DNA from: Anaerolineae bacterium
GTDB taxonomy: Bacteria; Chloroflexota; Anaerolineae; JAFGEY01
Assembly: GCA_016929775.1 (NCBI GenBank)
Contig: JAFGIE010000172.1
Coordinates: 1-21,673 of the forward strand
Length of the DNA: 21,673 bases
Direction: 5' to 3'
Shown here: positions 7,498 through 15,388 of the stretch, in pieces
Layout of the letters: every line of letters starts with the position of its first letter
How positions within the stretch are numbered: the stretch's first letter is position 1
The notes under the pieces: model-generated
Database searches by the model: none
Told to the model about the DNA's origin: nothing
What the model saw: only the letters and a program-made list of their open reading frames with translations
Program-made: the position numbers and the translations under genes

Positions 7498-7555
7498 GAC
7501 CACAGCCTGTGCGCAGCGGCTGTATGTCGATCCTTGTCGGATGGAGTGGGGCCGT

Positions 7556-8107
7556 ATGAGAATCACCTTTTTTGACATTCTGTTCCTGTTTCTCCTGCTG
7601 GGCGGCGCGGCGCTGGGGTTCTACCGGGGGTTCTTTCGGCAGGCGGCGACCACGCTCGTGATCTATGTCTCGACCGTGGTCGCGACCTTGACCTACCGGG
7701 GCTTGGCCCGCCTGCTCTCCAACGCGGGCACGCCCAACTCGGCGACAGAGATGCTCTCGTTCATCCTGATCCTGGGCCTCTTGATCTTGCTCTTCTTGCT
7801 GATGGTGAGCGATCTGATCGGCCACATCGACATCAGCCACATGCGCATTTGGGTCAACTTTGGGGGCATGTTGTTCGGGTTCATCAACACGGCGCTGATC
7901 TGCGCCGTGATCCTGATGATCATCCGCTCGGGCACGTCTGGCGGCGAGTGGGTCGGCTATGAGGGGATCCGGCTCTTTTTCCAGAGACAGACCCGCGGAT
8001 CGTGGATGGCCTATCTCTTCCGGCCCTTTATGCAATTCGTGCTCACGATCATCCGCCCCTGGCTCTTTGGACACGATCTGCCGCCGCTGCTGATCAACTC
8101 GCTCTGA
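7556..8107 (+). CDS. cvpA: CvpA-family membrane protein
   Basis: This 183-aa membrane protein begins with the typical CvpA opening (FDILFLFLLLGGAALGFYRGFFRQ), followed by three more hydrophobic segments (about residues 29-46, 66-86 and 98-120) and a basic C-terminal region. CvpA homologues were named from colicin V production in E. coli and are linked to envelope homeostasis; the molecular function is not settled. The ATG at 7556 is preceded by GGAG (7543-7546) with 9 nt spacing. An in-frame ATG at 7541 would add five residues. In several bacteria cvpA is found next to mutS2, as here. A terminator-like hairpin separates the two genes. Confidence 0.85.
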   Translation: MRITFFDILFLFLLLGGAALGFYRGFFRQAATTLVIYVSTVVATLTYRGLARLLSNAGTPNSATEMLSFILILGLLILLFLLMVSDLIGHIDISHMRIWVNFGGMLFGFINTALICAVILMIIRSGTSGGEWVGYEGIRLFFQRQTRGSWMAYLFRPFMQFVLTIIRPWLFGHDLPPLLINSL

Positions 8108-8125
8108 TCGGGTGCTCAGCGCGTC

Positions 8126-8161
8126 GGGGCCGGCTATGAGCTGTATGGCCGGCTCTTTTTT
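8126..8161 (+). terminator. Intrinsic terminator between cvpA and mutS2
   Basis: GCCGGC (8129-8134) pairs with GCCGGC (8148-8153). The stem extends inward by TAT/ATG pairing (one wobble) and outward by G-C and G-T pairs, and ends in six T (8156-8161). The T-run stops only 10 nt before the mutS2 ATG, so no promoter fits in between. Reading into mutS2 must pass this hairpin, which could act as an attenuator. Confidence 0.7.
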
Positions 8162-8171
8162 CTGAGAAGCG

Positions 8172-10571
8172 ATGTCCATGGAACGATCGTATTGGGAAAA
8201 GCTAGAACTGCCTGCGGTCTTGGCTCGCCTGTCCGAGCACGCGTCGTTCTCCGCTGGGCGCGACTTGGCCCTGGCGTTGACTCCCTCGACAGACGTCGGA
8301 CAGGTGCGGCGCCGGCAGCGTGAGACCGACGAGGCGCGCAGACTGCTGAGCGTCAAGCCCGATCTGACCCTGGGCGGGGCGCACGACCTCCTGCCCCTCG
8401 TCGCCAACGCGCTGCGCGGTGCGCGCCTCCTGCCGACCGACCTGTTGGACGTCCACGACACCCTGCGCCGGGCTGAGGTCCTGCGGCGATCGCTGGTCAA
8501 GCTGGAAGTGGACTATCCGCTGATCGTCTCTCTCGTCCATCGCCTGGAGACGTGTCCCGACATCGTTGCCGAGATTGAGCGCTGTATCAGCGAACGGGGC
8601 GACGTCCTGGATCGCGCCAGCCCCGAGCTGGGCCGCATCCGCTCCGAGCTGTCGGTGGCGCACGACCGGCTCATGGACAAGCTGAACCGGATCCTGAGCA
8701 GCCCGGAGCACGCGAGCTATCTCCAAGAGACATACATCACCCAGCGCGATGGGCGGTTCGTGATCCCCGTTCGCTCCGACGCCAAGGGGCACATCCCTGG
8801 GCTGGTGCACGACCAATCGTCGAGCGGTGCGACGTCGTTCATCGAGCCGCTGGCGACGGTCGAGCTCAACAACCGCTACCGTGAGCTGCAGCTCGCCGAG
8901 CAGCGCGAGGTCGAGCGCATCCTACTGAGGCTTTCGGGCTTGGTCGCCGAGGCTGCCGAGCCGATCCAGCGCACGGTCGAGACCTTGGCCCAGCTGGACC
9001 TGATCTTGGCGCGCGCCAAGTACGCCGACGCCACACGCGCCACGATGCCCGAGATGCTGGCTTTTGCGACCGACAGGCCTGCGTTGGAGCGCCGGCACCC
9101 CGGGTCGGTGATCGACCTGCGCCAGGCGCGGCACCCGCTTCTCGACTCGCGCAGCGTGGTCCCGATCGACGTCCACCTCGGCGACGACTACTTTGTGATC
9201 GTCATCACCGGGCCGAACACCGGCGGTAAGACCGTGTCACTCAAGACCGTTGGCCTGTTGTCCCTGATGGCGCAGTGTGGCCTGCACCTCCCGACGGGCG
9301 AGGGATCGCGCCTCACCGTCTTTGAGCACATCTGTGCGGACATTGGCGACGAGCAGAGCATCGAGCAGTCGCTCTCGACCTTTTCCTCGCACATGGGCCA
9401 CATCATCCGCATTCTCGACACTGTGGACGATCGCGCGCTGGTGCTGCTCGACGAGTTGGGCGCCGGCACTGATCCGGTCGAGGGCGCAGCGCTGGCGCAG
9501 TCGCTGCTCACCCACCTGGTGCAGCGGCGCGTGACCACCATCGCGACGACCCACTATGCCGAGCTCAAGGTCTATGCCCACGACACGCCTGGCGTGATCA
9601 ATGCCAGCGTCGAGTTCGATCTAGAGACGCTGTCCCCGACCTATCACCTGCGCATCGGCCTGCCGGGGCATTCCAACGCCTTCTCCATCGCCGAACGGCT
9701 GGGACTGCCGGCGCCGATCGTGCGCCGCGCCCAGAGCCTGGTCTCGTCCACGCACCTCGACGCCGAGCGCTTCTTGTCCCAGATCAAGGAGGCGCAGGCC
9801 CAGACTGCCGAGGCGCAGGCGCAGGCGGAAGACGCGCGCGCAGAGACGCGGCGCACAGCAGAGGAGCTGCGCGCACGCCTGTCCAGCATCGAGCGCGAGC
9901 GGGAAGCCGTGTTGCGCGAAGCGCGTGCACAGGCAGCGGAAGAGCTAGAGACGGTGCGCCGAGAACTGCGCGCGCTGCAGCGGCGCATGGCGCTCATGTC
10001 CGCCTCGCCCGCCGATCTGGGCGACGTCGAGGCGCGGCTCGATGCGCTCGAGGCGCGCGCGGCGCCGGTTGCGCCGGTGCTCGCGCCCCCTCCTGTGCCC
10101 ACGGAGGGGGCTGTCGAAGCGATCGAGGTCGGCGACACGGTGTGGGTAGCCGATCTGAACGCCACAGGTGAGGTGCTCGACATCGACGGAGCTGCCGTCG
10201 AGGTGCAGGTCGGGTCGTTTCGCGTCCGGACGCGCATGGCGTCGCTCGAGCTGCGGCACAAGGCGCCCCAACAGGTCGCGCCTGCCACGCAGCCCGAGAT
10301 TGCCGTTCCTACCGCCCCGGACGTCAGCCTCGAACTCCACTTGCGCGGGCTGCGCGTCGATGAGGCCTTGCCGCGCCTGGAAAAGTACCTCGACGAGGCT
10401 TACCGCGCGCAGGCGCCCTTTGTGCGGATCGTGCACGGCAAGGGCACGGGCGCGCTGCGCAAGGCGGTGCGCGACTTTTTGCAGCACTATCCCCTGGTTG
10501 CGTCCTATCGCGACGGTGAGACGGGTGAGGGAGACACAGGGGTCACGATCGCCCGCTTTGCGTACGGCTAG
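8172..10571 (+). CDS. mutS2: MutS2: MutS-family ATPase with Smr nuclease/ribosome-rescue domain
   Basis: The 799-aa length is typical for MutS2. There is no mismatch-recognition domain. The order is an N-terminal core/lever region, an ATPase with Walker A GPNTGGKT (347-354), Walker B Asp427-Glu428 (LLDELGAG) and the STFSSHM signature, a long charged coiled coil (about 537-607), a KOW-like segment and a C-terminal Smr domain with LHLRG (H723) and HGKGTG (755-760). Known MutS2 proteins limit recombination in Helicobacter and split collided ribosomes in Bacillus; which role applies here cannot be read from sequence. The classical LDLHG motif is LELHLRG here, a common variant. The ATG at 8172 has only a weak GAGAAG upstream; ATG 8178 is an alternative. 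The terminator-like hairpin directly in front may limit expression. Confidence 0.96.
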   Translation: MSMERSYWEKLELPAVLARLSEHASFSAGRDLALALTPSTDVGQVRRRQRETDEARRLLSVKPDLTLGGAHDLLPLVANALRGARLLPTDLLDVHDTLRRAEVLRRSLVKLEVDYPLIVSLVHRLETCPDIVAEIERCISERGDVLDRASPELGRIRSELSVAHDRLMDKLNRILSSPEHASYLQETYITQRDGRFVIPVRSDAKGHIPGLVHDQSSSGATSFIEPLATVELNNRYRELQLAEQREVERILLRLSGLVAEAAEPIQRTVETLAQLDLILARAKYADATRATMPEMLAFATDRPALERRHPGSVIDLRQARHPLLDSRSVVPIDVHLGDDYFVIVITGPNTGGKTVSLKTVGLLSLMAQCGLHLPTGEGSRLTVFEHICADIGDEQSIEQSLSTFSSHMGHIIRILDTVDDRALVLLDELGAGTDPVEGAALAQSLLTHLVQRRVTTIATTHYAELKVYAHDTPGVINASVEFDLETLSPTYHLRIGLPGHSNAFSIAERLGLPAPIVRRAQSLVSSTHLDAERFLSQIKEAQAQTAEAQAQAEDARAETRRTAEELRARLSSIEREREAVLREARAQAAEELETVRRELRALQRRMALMSASPADLGDVEARLDALEARAAPVAPVLAPPPVPTEGAVEAIEVGDTVWVADLNATGEVLDIDGAAVEVQVGSFRVRTRMASLELRHKAPQQVAPATQPEIAVPTAPDVSLELHLRGLRVDEALPRLEKYLDEAYRAQAPFVRIVHGKGTGALRKAVRDFLQHYPLVASYRDGETGEGDTGVTIARFAYG

Positions 10572-10586
10572 AGAAACGAGGATCAC

Positions 10587-10985
10587 GTGTCGCATCGCGC
10601 CAAGTCACTGGCACACACTGTCCTACTCTTGATCTTGTCCCGGTTGCTCGTCGCCGCGGTCGGTGGGGGCGCGCCCGCCGCCTGGTCGCAGTCGCCGGTT
10701 CTGCCCGGCGGGGTCTCTCCCCTGCCGACCACTGCAGTGGTGATCCCGCTGCTCGGCATCTCCCCCCTCCCCACAGCGCCGGGGGCGCTGCCTGACCTGG
10801 GGCCTGGCGACTCGCCGCTCTCCCCTGCGCCGGGGCACAGCCCGCTCTCGCTCTCCTCTGGTCGGGTCTCGGCTGTCTGGTCCTCGCCGCTGCCCTGGAT
10901 CGGCGTCGGAGTGGCTCTTTTTGGCGTCGTGACCTGGGCGGCGCTGTCGATCGGGAGACGTGGGCGCGCCGACGAGGACAGATGA
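10587..10985 (+). CDS. Small Pro/Ser-rich membrane-anchored protein
   Basis: I do not recognise a family for this 132-aa protein. Residues about 8-34 look like a signal peptide or N-terminal anchor ending near AWSQ. The middle is low-complexity and extracytoplasmic, with repeated SPLP/SPLS blocks. One transmembrane helix (about 101-122) and a short basic tail close the protein. The topology suggests an exposed Pro-rich loop between two membrane anchors or a cleaved form with a C-terminal anchor. The start is GTG at 10587 behind GAGGA (10578-10582). It lies 15 nt after mutS2, and its stop overlaps the ATG of the glycosyltransferase (ATGA), so it probably acts with that enzyme. Low-complexity sequence limits any homology inference. 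Confidence 0.65.
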   Translation: MSHRAKSLAHTVLLLILSRLLVAAVGGGAPAAWSQSPVLPGGVSPLPTTAVVIPLLGISPLPTAPGALPDLGPGDSPLSPAPGHSPLSLSSGRVSAVWSSPLPWIGVGVALFGVVTWAALSIGRRGRADEDR

Positions 10986-12487
10986 CCGTCCGCCGCGCCG
11001 GCTGGTGGGGGCTCCTGCTGGGCTTGCTCCTGCTCGCGTTCGCGGTGCGCGTGGTAGGGATCACGACCCAGAGCTTGTGGCGCGATGAGGTCGATGCCCT
11101 GCGCTTTGCGCGCGCGCCGCTCGTCGAGCTGGTGGCGAGCTTCTCGCGGCAGGGCTGGAACGGTCCCCTGTACTATGTCCTCCTCCGGCTGTGGATTGCC
11201 CTCGCCGGGCAGAGCGCATTCGCCCTACGCTACTTGTCGCTGTGCTGCGGCGTGCTTGCCGTCGCCCTGATCTATCGCATCGGCTGCGCGTGGTTCTCCC
11301 GCCCTGTCGGGCTCTGGGCGGCGCTCCTGGTCGCCACCTCCCCCTACATGGTCTGGTACAGCCAGGAAGCCAAGATGTATGCCCTGATCTGCCTGCTCGC
11401 GCCAGCCATCCTCTATGGCTACTACCGGGCGCTGCGCGATTGCGACTGGCGCAAGTGGGTCCTGGTGATCGGCTTGATCTGGGTCGCGATCGCCGTGCAC
11501 ATCATGGGGGGGCTGCTGGTGCCCGTCATGGCGATCCTGCTGATCGTCTGGCGGCGGTTCGCGCGCGCTAGCTGGCGCGTCGCGCTGTTCACCCTGGCGG
11601 CGATCGTCGCCCCAGCTGTGGTTGCCATGCCCTGGGTCCTTCCGACTCTGATCCGCGGCGGCGACATCGGACATCGCTTCGTCGATCTGCCGGCGATGGG
11701 CGTCGTCATGCTCCACGCCTTCAGCCGGGGCGTCATGCCGCACAACCGGGCATGGTCGATGGGCTTGGCGCTCTTTGGGCTCCTCGCCGGGACCCTACTG
11801 TGGACCGACAACGGTCTGGTGGGCGCCCCGCTGGTGGGCCCGCGCACGCGCCTCGGTCTCGGGGCCCATGGCGCCGACGAGGGCGCGCACGTCCTGGCGC
11901 TGTGGACGTGGGTCGCCATGCCCGTGCTTGGCCTATATGCCATCTCGCTGCGCGTGCCCATGTTTGTCGACCGCTACCTGATCTGGATCGGCCCAGCGTT
12001 CTACCTGCTGGTCGCTCGTGGGCTCGATCAGGTGCGGCGCCGCTCCACCGTGATCGCGATCGTGTGCGGGGCAGCCCTGATATGGCTGAACGGGCAGGGC
12101 ATTGTCCAGCAGACGACGACTCCGATCAAGGCAGATCTGCGCGCTGCGGCTGCGTATGTCGAGGCGCACCGCGAGCCTGGCGACCTGGTGCTTTTTCACA
12201 TCTCGTACATCCGCTACACGTTCGAGTACTACTATGGGGATGCCGCTCCCTGGGCGGATGGGGTCGCGACCGACGCCGCGACGAGTGAGGCGACGGTCGA
12301 TGCCCTGATGCGCGAACGCACACGGGGACGTGAGGTCGTGTGGCTGGTCCTCTCTGAGCCCGAGATGTGGGACGCGCGTGGGATGACCGTTGCCTGGCTC
12401 GAGGCGCATGCCCTTGTCGAGGAGCGGCACGAGTGGGCGCGCGTGTCCCTGATCCGCTACCGGCTCCTACACGAGGCGGGCGGCTAG
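10982..12487 (+). CDS. GT39/PMT-like membrane glycosyltransferase
   Basis: This 501-aa integral membrane enzyme has the GT-C fold pattern. The first external loop carries Asp35-Glu36 (LWRDEVDA), the catalytic acidic motif position of the ArnT/PMT group. GWNGPLYYVLLRLW (58-71) and YSQEAKMYAL (126-135, E129) are further hallmarks. About ten more hydrophobic segments follow, and a soluble C-terminal domain starts near residue 380 (AAAYVEAHREPGDLVLFH). Such enzymes move a sugar from a polyprenyl-phosphate donor to a protein or lipid on the outer face of the membrane; the exact donor and acceptor are unknown. Its start overlaps the small Pro-rich gene. Residues about 270-300 form a long Gly-rich loop. 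No other glycan genes are adjacent. Confidence 0.85.
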   Translation: MTVRRAGWWGLLLGLLLLAFAVRVVGITTQSLWRDEVDALRFARAPLVELVASFSRQGWNGPLYYVLLRLWIALAGQSAFALRYLSLCCGVLAVALIYRIGCAWFSRPVGLWAALLVATSPYMVWYSQEAKMYALICLLAPAILYGYYRALRDCDWRKWVLVIGLIWVAIAVHIMGGLLVPVMAILLIVWRRFARASWRVALFTLAAIVAPAVVAMPWVLPTLIRGGDIGHRFVDLPAMGVVMLHAFSRGVMPHNRAWSMGLALFGLLAGTLLWTDNGLVGAPLVGPRTRLGLGAHGADEGAHVLALWTWVAMPVLGLYAISLRVPMFVDRYLIWIGPAFYLLVARGLDQVRRRSTVIAIVCGAALIWLNGQGIVQQTTTPIKADLRAAAAYVEAHREPGDLVLFHISYIRYTFEYYYGDAAPWADGVATDAATSEATVDALMRERTRGREVVWLVLSEPEMWDARGMTVAWLEAHALVEERHEWARVSLIRYRLLHEAGG

Positions 12488-12499
12488 GGCTGTGCTCTC

Positions 12500-12528
12500 T
12501 TGACAAGCAACGGGCAGCTGTGTATAAT
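12500..12528 (+). promoter_or_regulatory. Perfect consensus sigma-70 promoter before the S1 gene
   Basis: TTGACA (12500-12505) and TATAAT (12523-12528) are both exact consensus with the optimal 17-nt spacer. This is the strongest promoter in the window, starting 13 nt after the glycosyltransferase stop codon. Transcription should start near 12535. Confidence 0.85.
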
Positions 12529-12534
12529 GTCGCC

Positions 12535-12704
12535 ATAGTGCTGGAGGTGGATGGGGATCGGCTACTGTACTGTGCGAGATAGTCGTGGAATGCAGAAGCT
12601 GGGCTGTAGAGCGGGGTTGGGGACACGAGAGACTGGTTGTCGCGCGCGCGGTGCGTGCGATCGAACCAGTCTTTTTGTATCCTGGGTAGAGAGGACTGGG
12701 TGGT
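12535..12704 (+). ncRNA. Structured leader of the S1 gene; possible small RNA or attenuator
   Basis: The predicted transcript runs about 170 nt before the S1 start codon and meets a strong intrinsic terminator about 142 nt from its 5' end. No known riboswitch, T-box, SRP RNA or 6S RNA pattern was recognised. It contains no convincing ORF. Two readings are possible: a stable terminated small RNA of about 140 nt, or a regulated leader where read-through gives S1 mRNA. S1 proteins bind RNA and E. coli S1 represses its own synthesis, so autoregulation is plausible but inferred. Confidence 0.45.
12630..12676 (+). terminator. Intrinsic terminator inside the S1 leader
   Basis: AGACTGGTT (12630-12638) pairs with AACCAGTCT (12664-12672). 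Above a small internal loop, TCGCGCGC (12640-12647) pairs with GCGTGCGA (12653-12660) with one G-T. T-run 12672-12676 follows. The total stem is about 17 bp. It lies after the promoter and before the S1 start codon, so it can cut the transcript before the gene. Confidence 0.8.
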
Positions 12705-13841
12705 ATGTCTGAACAGGTCGAAGCAGGAAGCGCCCTGGCGCCGTGGGAGATCCCGCCTGACGAGAGCTACTGGCGGGCGCTACTGATGGAGGGCGAGTAC
12801 GGGGAGGGCGCTGCCGACCCGATCCTGGCGCCGGCGCCGCAGACCGCCGCGATCGCGCCCGACGCGACGGGCGATGCGGATGGCAGCACGCTGGAGGCCG
12901 AATCCGCCCTGCCTGACAGCGTCCCGGACAGTACGCAGACACAGGCGCCCGAGAGTGCGCCAGTACCAACGCCTGGGAACGCACCGGTACAGGCCCCGTC
13001 GGACAGCAGTGCGCCCGGACGAGCGGCGGATGCGACGCTCTGGGACACCCTGCGCGCCTGCCAGGACGAAGATCGGGAGGTCGAGCTCGTCGTCGTTGAC
13101 TATAATCGCGGTGGGCTCTTGGTCAAGTGGGACAGCGTGATCGGCTTCGTGCCCGCCTCTCAGCTCTGTGACGGCGTCGCTTCGGGGGATGAGGCGGCGC
13201 GGCAAGAGGCGTTCCGCGAGCAGGTCGGGAACAGGCTCACGCTCAAGGTGATCGAAGTCGATCCCAACCGGGGTCGCCTGATCTTGTCCGAGCGCGCTGC
13301 CCACCGGGTGCTGGAACCCGATCTGAGCGTGCTCGACAGCCTGGCGCCGGGTGACGTACGCCACGGCACTGTCACCAACATCTGCTCTTTCGGGGTCTTT
13401 GTCGACCTCGGCGGGATCGAAGGCCTGATCCACATCTCTGAGCTCTCCTGGGGCCGAGTGTCTCATCCCTCCGACGTGCTGCAGAGCGGGGATCCGGTCG
13501 ACGTGTACGTCCTGAACGTGGACCGCGACCGGGGTCGGATCGGCCTGAGCGTGAAGCGGCTGTATCCCGATCCGTGGGAGACGGTCGAGGAGCGGTACAG
13601 CATCGACCAAACCGTCGAAGGCACGGTGACCAATATCGTCAACTTTGGCGCATTCGTGCGTCTCGAGGAAGGGCTGGAGGGCCTGGTTCACAACTCAGAG
13701 TGGGGGGATCCGGTGCTTCAGCGATCCGTGCAAGAAGGAGACGTGGTCCAAGTCCGCATCATCAGCCTCGACGGTGAGCGGCACCGCATGGGGTTGAGCC
13801 TCGAGTCTGTGGTCACAAACGGGCCTGGCGCCGCGCGCTGA
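12705..13841 (+). CDS. S1-domain RNA-binding protein (ribosomal protein S1-like)
   Basis: This 378-aa protein has three S1 (OB-fold) repeats at about 116-197, 213-285 and 298-368. The second and third are closest to consensus (GTVTNICSFGVFVDLGGIEGLIHISEL; GTVTNIVNFGAFVRLEEGLEGLVHNSEW). The first resembles repeats 1-2 of ribosomal protein S1 (LLVKWDSVIGFVPASQL). An acidic Ala/Pro-rich, probably disordered extension covers residues 1-110 but starts with a conserved-looking segment (PPDESYWRALLMEGEY). It may serve as this organism's S1, helping mRNA bind the 30S subunit, although true S1 often has four to six repeats. ATG 12705 is preceded by AGGA (12692-12695). The consensus promoter and leader terminator suggest high but regulated expression. 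Confidence 0.85.
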   Translation: MSEQVEAGSALAPWEIPPDESYWRALLMEGEYGEGAADPILAPAPQTAAIAPDATGDADGSTLEAESALPDSVPDSTQTQAPESAPVPTPGNAPVQAPSDSSAPGRAADATLWDTLRACQDEDREVELVVVDYNRGGLLVKWDSVIGFVPASQLCDGVASGDEAARQEAFREQVGNRLTLKVIEVDPNRGRLILSERAAHRVLEPDLSVLDSLAPGDVRHGTVTNICSFGVFVDLGGIEGLIHISELSWGRVSHPSDVLQSGDPVDVYVLNVDRDRGRIGLSVKRLYPDPWETVEERYSIDQTVEGTVTNIVNFGAFVRLEEGLEGLVHNSEWGDPVLQRSVQEGDVVQVRIISLDGERHRMGLSLESVVTNGPGAAR

Positions 13842-13848
13842 GCGGCGC
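13828..13848. terminator. GC hairpin at the S1 stop codon (weak terminator candidate)
   Basis: GCGCCGC (13828-13834) pairs with GCGGCGC (13842-13848). The loop contains the TGA stop of the S1 gene. No T-run follows, so termination by this hairpin alone is doubtful. It lies between convergent genes. Confidence 0.3.
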
Positions 13849-13884
13849 GTGTTGCGGTTGCTGCGGACAGGCGAGCGCGCTGCC

Positions 13885-14262
13885 TCACTGTCCGCCGGCG
13901 CGTAGGATGTGGTACACCAGCTTCATCCGGAACGTCCTGTCGCGGTAGGCCTCGACCAGCGCGGCGATCAGCTGACGCAGTTCCGGATCCTCCGCCAGGC
14001 GGTACACGGTGTGCGTTTGCTGCGTCTCCGACTCGAAAATCCCTTCGCTCTCTAGTTTGCGCGCCTCGTGGGCGATCACCTGGGGGGCGCGCCCCACGTA
14101 TCGGGCAAGGTTTTCTGCGGTATCCTGTGTGCCTGGGTTCTCGTGCAGGAAGCGGATAATGTCCCACCGCGGGAAGGTGGTGATGTGCGACTTGATGAAC
14201 TCCAGCACACGAGGATCCATCTCTTCCATTGTGTCGGATAGCAGCGTACTATGGGGTGCCAT
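13885..14262 (-). CDS. Winged-helix DNA-binding protein (putative regulator)
   Basis: With the chosen ATG at 14262 the protein has 125 residues. A helix with FPRWDIIRFLHENPG (30-44) leads into a helix-turn-helix (DTAENLARYVGRAPQVIAHEARKLESEGIFE, about 47-77). A beta-wing (about 78-90, HTVYRL) and a C-terminal helix follow. The pattern resembles MarR/ArsR-type winged helices, in which the wing and recognition helix bind operator DNA; I cannot assign a ligand. The open frame extends upstream to 14364, but that part overlaps the preceding gene and looks non-coding. ATG 14229 and ATG 14220 are alternatives, and no start has a strong SD. It lies 56 nt behind the Thr/Pro-rich membrane protein gene and is probably co-transcribed with it. 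Confidence 0.75.
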   Translation of the reverse strand: MAPHSTLLSDTMEEMDPRVLEFIKSHITTFPRWDIIRFLHENPGTQDTAENLARYVGRAPQVIAHEARKLESEGIFESETQQTHTVYRLAEDPELRQLIAALVEAYRDRTFRMKLVYHILRAGGQ

Positions 14263-14318
14263 GTCCGGATCCCCGGTGCGCCAAGCACGGGCTGGACGGC
14301 GGCTGTGCGCCCCGTGCG

Positions 14319-15113
14319 CTAATAGTTCTTTTGAAAGTGGATCAGGATCAGGTTGGTCTTGCACTCCCCGGTCGTGCGGACGTCCACCACGTTAGAGGTC
14401 CGGTTGCCGCTGATCGCCTGTACGTGGACGGCGATCGACTCCTGGCAGCTGACGCCCAGGAACTGGTCCCACCAAGCGCGCGTGCCGCGGCTGCCATAGG
14501 CGGAGTCGTAGTAGCGCCAGTAGCGTACGCCCGTGTTGGCCTCGACGTCGCCTGGCTTTGTCTGCCACACGTGCCCAAAGTCATCCCAGATCTTGATCGT
14601 CACGTCCATCACGGGGTCGCCGGCACGGTTCGTCACCTCGCCCGCCACACCAGACCACCAGCGGCTGGGCCACTGGCTCTCGGGCAAGTGGTCGTACATG
14701 TCGTCATAGGCGATCTGGGACGTGTAGATCGGATCCATGCGCAGGCTGAATGCCGGGAGCGGTCTCGGCGTATAGGTGGGCGTCCCGGTTGGCGTCGGCG
14801 TGGGCGTCAAGGTCGGCGGGCGCGTCATAGTTGGCGTGGACGTTGACGTCGGCGTCCAGGTGGGCGGGAAGGGCGAGGGCGGCGTCCACGTGGGGGGGAC
14901 GGTGGGCGTGACCATAGCAGGCGGCGCCACAGTCGGCGTCGGGACCTGGACCACGAGCGGCTTGAAGGGGTTCAAGAAGCTCTGTGGATTTAAGAAGATC
15001 GCCACGTACAACAACAGCACGGCGATGGTCAATAGCATGAACAGGATCGAGCCGGCTTGGGCAGCTCCCATCCCCTGTTTCTCTTCGGTTTCCGCTGGCT
15101 GCTCCCAATTCAT
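14319..15113 (-). CDS. Membrane-anchored Thr/Pro-rich protein with extracytoplasmic C-terminal domain
   Basis: I cannot name this 264-aa protein. A short cytoplasmic Glu/Gln-rich start is followed by one transmembrane helix (about 21-41). A Thr/Pro linker (57-119, encoded by near-repeats of GGCGTCGGCGT type) leads to a folded domain (120-264). That domain contains VAGEVTNRAGDPVMDVTIKIWDDFG, a pattern seen in Ig-like/FxLYD-type domains, and two cysteines (C223, C251) that may form a disulfide. The layout is a cell-surface protein held away from the membrane by a stiff spacer, a frequent Chloroflexota design. ATG 15113 has a perfect AGGAGGT (15126-15120) at 6 nt. It has its own promoter and heads a unit with the winged-helix gene. 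Confidence 0.8.
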   Translation of the reverse strand: MNWEQPAETEEKQGMGAAQAGSILFMLLTIAVLLLYVAIFLNPQSFLNPFKPLVVQVPTPTVAPPAMVTPTVPPTWTPPSPFPPTWTPTSTSTPTMTRPPTLTPTPTPTGTPTYTPRPLPAFSLRMDPIYTSQIAYDDMYDHLPESQWPSRWWSGVAGEVTNRAGDPVMDVTIKIWDDFGHVWQTKPGDVEANTGVRYWRYYDSAYGSRGTRAWWDQFLGVSCQESIAVHVQAISGNRTSNVVDVRTTGECKTNLILIHFQKNY

Positions 15114-15247
15114 GGCAGCACCTCCTGCTGGTTGGGCGTACGTGGGGGCATTGGGCTCACACGAACTATGCAGCGGTCGCGCGCGCCCTATGCCCTGGGC
15201 GCTCTGCCCGCCGGTCCTGCCGATCGCTGCTGTCCGATCTACTTCTC

Positions 15248-15276
15248 AGTATAGCATAACAAGCGGTGCTTGTCTA
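15248..15276 (-). promoter_or_regulatory. Promoter of the Thr/Pro-rich protein and winged-helix unit
   Basis: On the minus strand TAGACA (15276-15271, five of six consensus bases) and TATACT (15253-15248) are 17 nt apart, with TGC before the -10 (extended -10). The leader would be about 127 nt. Confidence 0.65.
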
Positions 15277-15388
15277 GGTAGGCAGACCGGGTCGGTGCTC
15301 ACCGGCATCGCACCTTTTCCCCAGACAGAAGCATGCCCGGACCCGGGAGACGCAGCCGCCCCGTCGGGCAGCAGTCTGGTCACGGCGC

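Noticed and set aside
12685..12705. GGGTGGTA near the S1 start considered as a T-box motif
   Set aside because: The T-box core does not match, the motif lies after rather than inside the terminator, and no specifier structure is seen; the S1 gene is not a usual T-box target.
14263..14364. N-terminal extension of the winged-helix protein
   Set aside because: It overlaps the preceding gene, shows no domain pattern, and internal ATG codons fit the family start better.
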